Part shown: in pieces, positions 1 through 5,372 of the stretch
Layout of the letters: each line of letters starts with the position of its first letter
How positions within the stretch are numbered: the first letter of the stretch is position 1
Source: RGDT01 sp964630925
Lineage (GTDB): Bacteria > Planctomycetota > Planctomycetia > Gemmatales > Gemmataceae
DNA: 5,773 nt
Direction of reading: 5' to 3'
Assembly (NCBI GenBank): GCA_964630925.1
Contig: CAZVZK010000295.1
Coordinates: 1 to 5,773 of the forward strand
Translations under genes and position numbers: made by a program
The notes under the pieces: generated by a model
What the model was told of the DNA's origin: nothing
Seen by the model: the letters and a program-made list of their open reading frames with translations, nothing else
The model's database searches: none

Positions 1-190
1 GGCCTGCCGCCCGCCACGCCGCCCCGTCGAACGGCACGCGGCGGCCAGGGGAGTGGCCGCGTGTTGGCTCCGTCGGGAACAGGGGGGCGAGGCAGATCCA
101 GAACGCCGTCGGCGGGACGCTGAAGATCAGGAGCAACCGACCTATCAGGCCCCACGGGGTGGGTCGCACTTCGCCATGAGGGGTGCCCAT
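1..190 (-). CDS. Partial small membrane protein, unknown function (runs off left edge)
   Basis: An open frame of 63 codons begins with ATG at 190 and continues past the window edge, so only the N-terminus is seen. The start has a strong ribosome binding site (GGGAGGTGAGGAG) that overlaps the stop codon of the CoA-transferase gene. Only 4 bases separate the two genes, which points to translational coupling. Residues 1-13 are polar, residues about 14-39 form one hydrophobic segment rich in Leu, Ile, Phe and Pro (a likely membrane helix or signal anchor), and residues 40-63 are polar with a PFDGAAWRAAG stretch. It does not resemble the start of a CoA-transferase beta subunit, the neighbour normally expected here. 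A weak resemblance to small SmpA/OmlA-like membrane proteins is a guess only. That it is a gene is fairly likely; its function is unknown. Confidence 0.6.
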   Translation of the reverse strand, partial: MGTPHGEVRPTPWGLIGRLLLIFSVPPTAFWICLAPLFPTEPTRGHSPGRRVPFDGAAWRAAG

Positions 191-194
191 CTCC

Positions 195-1202
195 TCACCT
201 CCCCCGGTCGAGCATCAGCTCCTGCCGCCGCAATTCCTGCAGCCGGGGCAATCCGCCGCAGACGTGCAGGTACTCCCCGAAGTCGCGCACCCCGTGGACG
301 TACCGCCCCAGCCACTCGGCGTAGCGGTCGAGGTCCGCCTCAGCCGCCATCCACGCCCGCAGATGCGCCTCGTCCGAGAAGTACTCCCCCGGCATGTTCC
401 CGGGATAGCTCCCGTAAGGCACCTCGCAGACGGCATCGACCAGGAAGTACGGGATCTGCGTCCGCGCCGGGTCGCGGCGCATCTCCTCCTCCGGCACCAG
501 GCGCTCGCAGGTGATGATCAGCCGCTTCGACGCCCGCGCCAGCTCCACGTCCGCCACGCTCGTCCCCGAGAACCGCGCGTTGCCGTAACGATCGGCCTCA
601 TGCACGTGGATGGCCGACACGTCCGGATAAAGGGCCGGGATGGCCGCCAGCTTCTCGCCCGTGAACGGGCACTCAATCACCGCTGCCGCCGAGAACGCGA
701 AAGTGTCCGTCCCCAGGAGCGAACGCGCCGGCAGGAACGGCACGCCCATCGCCGCCGCCTTGAAACGCACCGCGAGCGTGTAGTTGCTCCACTCCGTCAG
801 CGCCACCTCGCCCGACTCGATCACGCGCCGCGCGTGCGGCGACAGGCCGCGGGCCTCCAGGCCGATGATGTACGCCGCGTCCACCGCCGCCAGCAGTTTC
901 CCCCGGCCGAGGCCGTTGCCGGCGCACAGGATCTGGAAGTCGTGTGTCGAGGTGTGCCCGGCGAAGCGCAGCTGCTGCCGGCCCTGCCGGACGATCTCGT
1001 GGCAGACCGCCGTGGGGATGCGGTTCGCGCCGAACCCGCCGATGGCGAGGTAGTCGCCGTCACGCACCAGGCGGGCGACGGCGTCGTGGACGGTCGTCAG
1101 CTTGTCGGTGCGTGCCCGGGGCTTCCCGGCGAATGCGGCACGTGCGGCCTCGGAGGACGGGTCGTTGAAGAGGGCGCCTTGCCCCCTGGAGAGGACATTC
1201 AT
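195..1202 (-). CDS. Family I CoA-transferase, subunit A (glutaconate CoA-transferase alpha-like)
   Basis: The 335-residue product resembles the alpha subunit of heterodimeric family I CoA-transferases, such as glutaconate CoA-transferase GctA, which move CoA between an acyl-CoA and a free carboxylic acid. Visible marks are the glycine-rich segment AIGGFGANRIP (about 53-63), the stretch AAAMGVPFLPARSLLGTD (149-166, matching GctA 'AAALGLPFLP'), PDVSAIHVHEADRYGNA (193-209), TCERLVPEEEMRRDP (231-245) and DAVCEVPYGSYPGNMPGEYF (256-275). About 30 extra residues precede the usual GctA start. ATG at 1202 is the only start codon between the preceding in-frame TGA and the conserved domain, but no clear Shine-Dalgarno sequence precedes it. 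The catalytic glutamate of these enzymes lies in the beta subunit, which is not in this window, so the substrate cannot be named. It lies 30 bases after the TPR gene in the same frame. Family assignment is confident. Confidence 0.9.
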   Translation of the reverse strand: MNVLSRGQGALFNDPSSEAARAAFAGKPRARTDKLTTVHDAVARLVRDGDYLAIGGFGANRIPTAVCHEIVRQGRQQLRFAGHTSTHDFQILCAGNGLGRGKLLAAVDAAYIIGLEARGLSPHARRVIESGEVALTEWSNYTLAVRFKAAAMGVPFLPARSLLGTDTFAFSAAAVIECPFTGEKLAAIPALYPDVSAIHVHEADRYGNARFSGTSVADVELARASKRLIITCERLVPEEEMRRDPARTQIPYFLVDAVCEVPYGSYPGNMPGEYFSDEAHLRAWMAAEADLDRYAEWLGRYVHGVRDFGEYLHVCGGLPRLQELRRQELMLDRGR

Positions 1203-1232
1203 GGCATCGGCCCACGGGCAGCCCGCCCGCCG

Positions 1233-1655
1233 TCAGCCGCCGTTGAACTCGTGCAACAGGTCCTGGAAACGCGGGTCCTCGCGGATCGGGTCGAGGTCGG
1301 CGTCCTCGGCGATGTAACGGAAATCGCGGTAGCCCAGCTCGACGGCCCGTCGCAGGGCCTTGACCGACTGGTTGGCCCGGTTGAGGCGGGCGTAGCTGCA
1401 CGCGAGATTGTAGTGCGCCAGGGCGTCGGTGGGGCGCAGCTTCGTCAGCCGCCGGTCCACCTTGAGGCCCTCGGAGGCGAGGCCCTTGAGGGTCAGCAGG
1501 CTGCCGACGACGCGCAGCACGTCGACGTAATCGGGGTTCTTCTTGAGGATGCCGGTGAAGAAGGCCAGCTCGAAGTCGAACTGGCTCGGCTCGAGCCTGG
1601 AGGGCTGATTGGAGGCAGGGGCGCCCCCGTCGAAAGGCTTGCCGCTGTTGGACAT
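1233..1655 (-). CDS. Small TPR protein (TPR end-of-group type)
   Basis: The product is 140 residues with start ATG at 1655, chosen because AAGGGGA lies 5 bases upstream. A longer in-frame start at 1706 would lie inside a strong hairpin and add 17 low-complexity residues. Residues 1-24 are polar and probably disordered. Residues about 26-76 form helical repeats (NPDYVDVLRVVGSLLTLKG). Residues 78-108 match a canonical tetratricopeptide repeat (AHYNLACSYARL, then a second helix ending RRAVELGY). The end (DFRYIAEDADLDPIREDPRF, 111-130) is the typical cap of the 'TPR end-of-group' proteins common in Planctomycetes. TPRs mediate protein-protein contact; the partner is unknown. There is no signal peptide, so it is probably cytosolic. 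It is the first gene of the left-hand unit, ahead of the CoA-transferase, behind its own strong promoter-like site. Confidence 0.88.
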   Translation of the reverse strand: MSNSGKPFDGGAPASNQPSRLEPSQFDFELAFFTGILKKNPDYVDVLRVVGSLLTLKGLASEGLKVDRRLTKLRPTDALAHYNLACSYARLNRANQSVKALRRAVELGYRDFRYIAEDADLDPIREDPRFQDLLHEFNGG

Positions 1656-1660
1656 CGACT

Positions 1661-1667
1661 TCCCCTT
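1661..1667 (-). promoter_or_regulatory. Ribosome binding site of the TPR gene
   Basis: AAGGGGA sits 5 bases before ATG at 1655. It fixes the start at 1655 rather than the in-frame ATG at 1706. Confidence 0.65.
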
Positions 1668-1686
1668 GTGAGAGGGCCGGTCGGCC

Positions 1687-1713
1687 GGGTGGCGCGGCGG
1701 GGCCACGCCACCC
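1687..1713 (-). promoter_or_regulatory. 12-bp hairpin at the predicted 5' end of the TPR/CoA-transferase transcript
   Basis: Read on the minus strand, GGGTGGCGTGGC and GCCGCGCCACCC pair over 12 bp around a 3-base CCC loop. One pair is a U-G wobble in minus-strand RNA but would be a C-A mismatch in plus-strand RNA, so the structure favours the minus-strand transcript. It begins 2-3 bases after the start site predicted from the TATAAT element. Likely roles are protection of the mRNA 5' end or control of expression. It has no following U-run, so it is not a standard terminator. A smaller GGCC/GGCC stem (1675-1686) follows it. Confidence 0.6.
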
Positions 1714-1720
1714 GTCAGCG

Positions 1721-1748
1721 ATTATAACCGATCCCGGGCCGGGTGCAA
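1721..1748 (-). promoter_or_regulatory. Sigma-70-like promoter for the TPR/CoA-transferase unit
   Basis: On the minus strand a perfect TATAAT (1721-1726) lies 16 bases downstream of TTGCAC (1743-1748), a weak match to the -35 consensus. This is the best -10 match I found in the intergenic regions and stands out in such GC-rich sequence. Predicted transcription start is about 1714-1716, giving a leader of about 60 bases before ATG 1655. The promoter would serve the TPR, CoA-transferase and partial membrane genes. Confidence 0.6.
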
Positions 1749-1750
1749 AG

Positions 1751-1763
1751 CCGGCCTGGCCGG
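1751..1763 (-). repeat. Perfect 13-base inverted repeat abutting the Asp-rich gene stop
   Basis: CCGGCC and GGCCGG flank a single central base, directly after the stop codon of the Asp-rich gene. With realistic loop size only about 4 bp would pair. It is followed on the minus strand by CTTTGC rather than a U-run, so at best it is a weak transcription terminator. Confidence 0.3.
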
Positions 1764-2054
1764 TCAGTCGTCGTCGTCGTCATCGTCGTCGTCGTCGTCG
1801 TCATCGAGGTCATCATCGTCGTCGTCGAAGTCGTCGTCGAAGTCGTCGTCGTCGTCGAAGTCGTCGTCGTCGTCGAAGTCGTCGTCGTCGTCGAAGTCGT
1901 CGTCGTCGTCGTCGTCGTCGTCGAGGTCGTCGTCCTCCTCGTCCTCATCGTCCGCCATGCGCGGCGCGAGGATGTCGGGGCCGGCGTCGTCCGAGGGCCA
2001 GGGCCAGGCCGCCTCGGCGATCAGGGCCGGGTCGAGCAGCAAGCCAGAGTGCAT
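1764..2054 (-). CDS. Aspartate-rich acidic repeat protein, unknown function
   Basis: The product is 96 residues. ATG at 2054 is supported by GAGGGG six bases upstream. Residues 1-33 are of ordinary composition (LLLDPALIAEAAWPWPSDDA), without a clear signal peptide. Residues 34-96 are almost purely acidic: 52 Asp and 3 Glu, broken only by one Ala, two Leu (44, 83) and five Phe (54, 60, 66, 72, 76). The Phe spacing of 6, 6, 6, 4 gives a DDDDDF repeat. The coding frame is chosen over the Val-rich and Thr-rich alternative frames because of its ribosome binding site and the ordinary N-terminal domain. Such a tail must be disordered and could bind divalent cations or basic proteins; this is inference. 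No enzymatic motif is visible. It stands alone, 57 bases before the next promoter-like site. Confidence 0.7.
   Translation of the reverse strand: MHSGLLLDPALIAEAAWPWPSDDAGPDILAPRMADDEDEEDDDLDDDDDDDDDFDDDDDFDDDDDFDDDDDFDDDFDDDDDDLDDDDDDDDDDDDD
1767..1955. repeat. GAC/GTC trinucleotide tract with 18-base higher-order repeat
   Basis: About 189 bases are built almost entirely of GTC (plus-strand reading), that is GAC on the coding strand, with occasional GAT, GAA, TTC and CTC codons. A unit of five GAC codons plus one TTC recurs head to tail between about 1827 and 1895. It encodes the Asp tail. Such tracts expand and contract by replication slippage and are prone to assembly error. Confidence 0.9.
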
Positions 2055-2084
2055 CAGAATCCCCTCTCCAGTAGGTCAAACGGG

Positions 2085-2106
2085 GGGGCCGCTTCCGGGC
2101 GGCCCC
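2085..2106 (-). promoter_or_regulatory. 8-bp hairpin just upstream of the Asp-rich gene
   Basis: GGGGCCGC and GCGGCCCC pair perfectly around a 6-base loop (CCGGAA on the minus strand). It lies about 20 bases before the GAGGGG ribosome binding site. A run of seven C (minus-strand reading) follows its first arm's partner and could also pair with the GGGG of that site. It could be a leader structure or a degenerate terminator of upstream transcription; there is no U-run. Confidence 0.4.
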
Positions 2107-2239
2107 GTGAATATCGCGAGGGGGCGACGTCCGCCCCACTTTCCTTCGTCATCCCGACGACGCAAGCCGTTGGGGGAATGGGAGTTGATACGCAGGAAAC
2201 GACGGCCTCCTGGGCAGGGCGCCTCCCCGAGGTAATCTC

Positions 2240-2268
2240 TTCGTAGCGATGACGGCGTGGGGCGTCAA
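2240..2268 (-). promoter_or_regulatory. Possible promoter P2 for the Asp-rich gene
   Basis: TTGACG (2263-2268), one base from the -35 consensus, is 17 bases upstream of TACGAA (2240-2245), a 3-of-6 match to TATAAT. If used, the leader would be about 180 bases. Support is by consensus only. Confidence 0.3.
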
Positions 2269-2308
2269 GCGCGTCCGGGCCAACTCCCTGTTTGCTTCGG
2301 ACGGGGGC

Positions 2309-2337
2309 ATTTTTCCCCACGCCCCGCCCCGAGTCAA
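2309..2337 (-). promoter_or_regulatory. Possible promoter P1 upstream of the Asp-rich gene
   Basis: TTGACT (2332-2337), one base from the -35 consensus, is exactly 17 bases upstream of AAAAAT (2309-2314), a 4-of-6 match to TATAAT. The spacer is nearly pure G and C. If used, the leader would be about 250 bases. Support is by consensus only. Confidence 0.35.
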
Positions 2338-2383
2338 GCCCCCATTCCGAGGGTTTCCCCGATGCGGCCCCGCGTCCGCCGGC

Positions 2384-2638
2384 CTAGGTTTTTGCGCGGC
2401 GGCGGGAAATGACGGCCAGCCAGACTCCCGCTGCCAGGGCCGCCACCAGAGCCAGCAGCGTGAGGAGCGCCACCAGCGGCGGCAACCCCGTCGCGTCCTC
2501 GATGGCCCGCCAGAGGCGGAGGCGCCAGAGGAGGGCATCGACCTCGCGCTGGACCTCCTCTGTCTGAGCGCGTCCGGCGGCCGGCATCGCCAGGATGCAC
2601 GCGGCCGCCCAGAACTGGTGCGCTTGAGTGATTCGCAT
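2384..2638 (-). CDS. Small exported single-helix membrane protein, unknown function
   Basis: The product is 84 residues. Residues 1-24 look like a signal peptide with a probable cleavage after GRA (22-24). Residues 25-51 are charged and likely helical (EEVQREVDALLWRLRLWRAIED). Residues about 52-77 form one strongly hydrophobic helix, followed by a basic end (SRRRAKT). This predicts an N-terminus outside the cytoplasm and a short positive tail inside. ATG at 2638 has GAGG 7 bases upstream inside GAGGCGGGGAG. It is the last gene of the right-hand block, 57 bases after the arylsulfotransferase-like gene, so it is probably co-transcribed. No family is recognised. It shares its layout, though not clearly its sequence, with the small protein encoded at 5359-5643. 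Confidence 0.72.
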   Translation of the reverse strand: MRITQAHQFWAAACILAMPAAGRAQTEEVQREVDALLWRLRLWRAIEDATGLPPLVALLTLLALVAALAAGVWLAVISRRRAKT

Positions 2639-2695
2639 CTCCCCGCCTCGCCTGCACGCATGCTAGGACGGGGTGGCCGCGCCCGCAAGGGCCGG

Positions 2696-4144
2696 TCAGC
2701 GCGTCGAGGGGGCCGCCAGGAACGGGAGATCTTCCCGACGATACCGGATCGCCCCGGTGATGTGCCTCTGCGCCGTGACGGCCGCCGCGGGGTACGTCAG
2801 GGACCAGACGATCTCGCCGCCGGGGGTGGTCTCCGCGACGCGGTGGGCTGGGGCCACGTACAGGGTGTTGCCATTCGGCAGACGCTGGCAGCGTCCCCGC
2901 GACTCGCCCACGAGTGGCTGCTCCTTCGTCCCGCCGTGGGACCACGGGATGGCCTGGGTGGCCGGGTCGTATTCCATCACACGCGCCCCGCCCGCGGACG
3001 CGCCGAGGTTGTCGAAGAGGAGGATGCGGCCGTCGGCGAGGGGTTGGGCGTCGTGCTGGTGCTTCCACGGCCCACGGGCGGCCCACACCACGGCCTTCTT
3101 GTCTAGGTCGAGGAGGGCGATGAGGCTGGGGGTGCGCATCGACAGCATCACCCGCCCCGCCTGGAACAGGGGCAGCCGGGGCGTCTCGCGGCTCAGCACA
3201 CGCACCCCGTTCGTATGCAGCACATCCAGCACGGCGGGCGTGCCGGGCGCCCCTTGCGGCGGCCTGTGCGGGATGAACGGGCCGTGGGGGTCGTGCGGGG
3301 GGATGGGGGCGTCCGGGGCGTGGATCGGGAAGCCCTTGTCGGGATCGAACGCGCTGATCGGGGTGGCCAGGTCGGGCGTGGTGAAGTCCCCCGAGAGCAG
3401 CGTCTCCCGGTAGGCCGTCCCCTCAAACGCCTGGAGGAGCGGGATCTCCTTCTCCACCCTCCCGTCCGGCGAGAGGACGAGGAGGACGTCGGCGAGGTAC
3501 GGCCCCGTGAGCCTGGCGAAGCCGGCGGGCAGGTCGGCCTGCTCGTGGGTCAGGGCGTAAATGCGCCCGTCCTCCGCCACGTCGAAGTCGTGATGGAACT
3601 TGCCCGCCCGCGCCCACAGGAGCCTCGACCCCTTGTCGAACTTCGCCAGCGCGAAGCCGTAGGGGGAGCGCGACCCCGCGCAGCACAACGCGAGCAGGTC
3701 GCCGTTGGGGTAGGCGTGACACCGCTCCCAGTGCAGCGGCTCGTCGGCCTTCGGCAGGCGCAAGCCCGGCACGTCACCCCAGGACGAGACGTCCGGCATG
3801 CGCCAGACATGGGCCGCCGCCCCCGACGGGCCGAAGAGCGTCGCCTCCGCCGCCTCGTTCGTCGTCACCAGCGTCAGGCCCGATGCCGGCCCCTTCCCCC
3901 GGAAGGCCAGGGCCGCGCGCCCGCCCGGCAGCGGCCCCGCCGCCGGCGGGGGCTTCATCCACTGGGTCGCCCCCCGGAACGCCTGCTCGAACGGGCGCGC
4001 CTTCTGGCCGCCCGCGTGCATGGTCATCGCCCCGCCCAGGAAACACAACGCGCCGAACCCCAGCACCGATACACCCGCCAGGATGACCCCGATTCCGCCC
4101 CCGGCTTGCGTCGGTGGCGTGGGCCCCGTGTTCGCGGCCTTCAT
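2696..4144 (-). CDS. Membrane-anchored arylsulfotransferase (ASST)-like protein
   Basis: The 482-residue product resembles arylsulfotransferases, beta-propeller enzymes that move a sulfo group from a phenolic sulfate ester to another phenol without PAPS, outside the cytoplasm. Residues 1-17 are polar and 18-42 form a hydrophobic anchor with no obvious cleavage site. The rest is a propeller with repeated 'D/NG-hydrophobic' blades. Family-like motifs are HHDFDVAEDGRIY (184-196), DVLHTNGV (307-314), LSMR (334-337), KHQHDAQPLADGRILLFDN (361-379), SRGRCQRLPNGNTLY (415-429) and PGGEIVW (441-447). His185, His310, Arg337 and His364 are candidates for the catalytic His and Arg residues known in E. coli AssT; this mapping is inferred from motif context. 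ATG 4144 has GAGGGG six bases upstream. It lies 130 bases downstream of a PAPS-type sulfotransferase gene. A non-catalytic propeller protein is the main alternative. Confidence 0.8.
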   Translation of the reverse strand: MKAANTGPTPPTQAGGGIGVILAGVSVLGFGALCFLGGAMTMHAGGQKARPFEQAFRGATQWMKPPPAAGPLPGGRAALAFRGKGPASGLTLVTTNEAAEATLFGPSGAAAHVWRMPDVSSWGDVPGLRLPKADEPLHWERCHAYPNGDLLALCCAGSRSPYGFALAKFDKGSRLLWARAGKFHHDFDVAEDGRIYALTHEQADLPAGFARLTGPYLADVLLVLSPDGRVEKEIPLLQAFEGTAYRETLLSGDFTTPDLATPISAFDPDKGFPIHAPDAPIPPHDPHGPFIPHRPPQGAPGTPAVLDVLHTNGVRVLSRETPRLPLFQAGRVMLSMRTPSLIALLDLDKKAVVWAARGPWKHQHDAQPLADGRILLFDNLGASAGGARVMEYDPATQAIPWSHGGTKEQPLVGESRGRCQRLPNGNTLYVAPAHRVAETTPGGEIVWSLTYPAAAVTAQRHITGAIRYRREDLPFLAAPSTR

Positions 4145-4274
4145 GAGGATCCCCTCGCGGCCCCGCTCCCGAGATTCTGCGCCACTCCGCCGAGGATAGC
4201 CCCTTGGGATGAACGGATCGTGAGTCAGGCATGAGAAGAGATGAGAATGACGCGCCGCGCGGGTCGCCCGCCGA
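4145..4274. other. Spacer between sulfotransferase and arylsulfotransferase-like genes
   Basis: This 130-base gap contains the ribosome binding site GAGGGG (4151-4156), a short GCGGG/CCCGC hairpin with a 3-base loop (4259-4271) just after the sulfotransferase stop, and a 7-base direct repeat ATGAGAA (4231 and 4241). No convincing promoter or terminator is visible, so read-through from the upstream genes is likely but not shown. Confidence 0.45.
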
Positions 4275-5372
4275 TCAGGCGTACCCCCAGCGCCGCGCCG
4301 CGTCGGCGGTCTCGGCCCGGATGACGCCGGCGTCCGCCGCGCTCAGCGGGTTGGAGTAATAGTCGGGCCTGCTGACACCAGCGATGAGGCGGGCCAGGTA
4401 CTCCTGCGGGGCGTTCAGCCGACAGTGGGCGAACAGGGCGGCGAGCTGCTCCGCCGGGCGGGCGCACAGATCCTCATGGCGGACAATGAGGCTGGCGGCA
4501 CGGAGGGCCGGCGACGAGCCGAGGGTGTCGGCGAGGTGATCGTGGACCATCGCCCAGTAGCGCGCCCAGCCGAGGGCCCCGCCACGCGCCCACGCCCTCT
4601 CGACCTCGCGCACCCGTGCGCCGTCCCCCAGGTTCATCGGACGGCGGCCGAGACCGAACTCGAAATGCCCGGCCCGACGCATGTGGGCGAGGGCACGCGG
4701 GTGGCGGCGTTCGCCCTCGGAGAAACGCTCGTGCTGGCGCACCAGCGAGGCGATGTGGGCCTCGGGGGCGCGCACGGGGATGACGAAGCGGGCGTCGGGG
4801 TAAAGACGCAGCAGGTAGCCCAGCCGCGCGACGTGCTGGTTGTCCTTGGCGGCGTAACGGGCGGCCCCCTCGGCGAGTATCAGTTTGGCGAGGTGGGCGC
4901 GGTGGAACTCCTCGAAGCCGCGGTGACGCTCGCCGGGGCCGAGGACGCACGGGACACGCGGGTCGTGGCAGCTTGGGAAGAACGCCATCCACACCATCTC
5001 CTCCAGCGCCTCCGGGCTGTCGGAGGTGACGCGGATGCGGTCGCCGTGCGCCCGCTCGCGCGCCGCCGAGGGGGCGAGGCCGGCCGTCGCCTTGCGCGTC
5101 CAGTAGGGCGTGTAGACGAGGGGGTAGTCGCGGGCGCGGTGGGTGGCGACGCCGGGCACGCCGGCGACGGCCAGGTGCAGCAGCGTCGATCCCGAGCGTG
5201 CCAGGCCGCACACGAAGATGGGCGCGTCGACGCGGACGCCCTCCAGCTCGTGGGCGAGGACGGCGGTCTCCGCCCTCCCCAGCGCGACGAAGGCCGGGCG
5301 GAAGCGTTCGACGAGCGTGCCCACGCCGTGGGTCAGCCAGGGGACGCGGAAGGGGTCGTCATCGTCCTTCAT
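4275..5372 (-). CDS. PAPS-dependent sulfotransferase family protein (Sulfotransfer_3-like)
   Basis: The 365-residue product carries both PAPS-binding signatures. The 5'-phosphosulfate loop is FVCGLARSGSTLLH (53-66), and the 3'-phosphate region is LRLYPDARFVIPVRAPEAHIAS (188-209) with Arg201 and Ser209 as the key pair. The segment SPEALEEMVWMAFFP (119-133) and a C-terminal RHEDLCARPAEQL region followed by YYSNPLS fit the same family. Such enzymes transfer a sulfo group from PAPS to a hydroxyl or amine on a carbohydrate, lipid, peptide or small molecule; the acceptor cannot be predicted. There is no signal peptide or membrane helix, so it should be cytosolic. ATG 5372 overlaps the end of the upstream small membrane gene by 14 bases and has no good ribosome binding site of its own, implying translational coupling. 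Fold assignment is firm; substrate is unknown. Confidence 0.9.
   Translation of the reverse strand: MKDDDDPFRVPWLTHGVGTLVERFRPAFVALGRAETAVLAHELEGVRVDAPIFVCGLARSGSTLLHLAVAGVPGVATHRARDYPLVYTPYWTRKATAGLAPSAARERAHGDRIRVTSDSPEALEEMVWMAFFPSCHDPRVPCVLGPGERHRGFEEFHRAHLAKLILAEGAARYAAKDNQHVARLGYLLRLYPDARFVIPVRAPEAHIASLVRQHERFSEGERRHPRALAHMRRAGHFEFGLGRRPMNLGDGARVREVERAWARGGALGWARYWAMVHDHLADTLGSSPALRAASLIVRHEDLCARPAEQLAALFAHCRLNAPQEYLARLIAGVSRPDYYSNPLSAADAGVIRAETADAARRWGYA

Larger units (their letters stand above)
2055..2383. other. Intergenic region and probable long leader of the Asp-rich gene
   Basis: About 330 bases lie between the small membrane protein gene (2384) and the Asp-rich gene (2054). They hold two promoter-like pairs on the minus strand, an 8-bp hairpin and the ribosome binding site of the Asp-rich gene. 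A GTG-initiated 88-codon frame (2320 to 2054) runs through it but has poor third-position GC bias and no recognisable domain, so I do not call it a gene. No tRNA, transposon end or CRISPR repeat was seen. Confidence 0.6.

Noticed and set aside
1656..1706. 17-residue N-terminal extension of the TPR protein
   Set aside because: The upstream ATG lies within the strong hairpin and lacks a ribosome binding site, whereas ATG 1655 has AAGGGGA at good spacing.
183..1727. 514-codon open frame on the plus strand
   Set aside because: It lies opposite the TPR and CoA-transferase genes, both of clear family. Its product is Arg/Val/Gly-rich without a recognisable domain, as expected for the mirror frame of genes with high third-position GC.
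1743..1948. Val-rich plus-strand and Thr-rich minus-strand readings of the trinucleotide tract
   Set aside because: They are alternative frames of the same repeat; only the Asp frame has an ordinary N-terminus and a ribosome binding site.
1767..1955. CRISPR-like repetition
   Set aside because: There are no unique spacers between repeats; the unit is a codon-level GAC tract.
2054..2320. 88-codon GTG-started frame ending in TGATG with the Asp-rich gene
   Set aside because: The stop/start overlap is suggestive, but third-position GC is clearly lower than in the real genes, the product has no domain or membrane feature, there is no convincing ribosome binding site, and the promoter-like P2 lies inside it. 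Conservation of this peptide in a relative would reverse this.
2681..2692. Short GCCC/GGGC hairpin between the ASST-like and small membrane genes
   Set aside because: A 4-bp stem is expected by chance at this GC content and no U-run follows, so a terminator call is unsupported.
2249..3106. 285-codon plus-strand frame and 250-codon minus-strand frame (2334-3086)
   Set aside because: Both cross the small membrane protein gene and the end of the ASST-like gene in wrong frames and give low-complexity Arg/Pro/Gly products.
3215..4234. 339-codon open frame on the plus strand
   Set aside because: It is antisense to the ASST-like gene, Arg-rich, without domain or ribosome binding site support.
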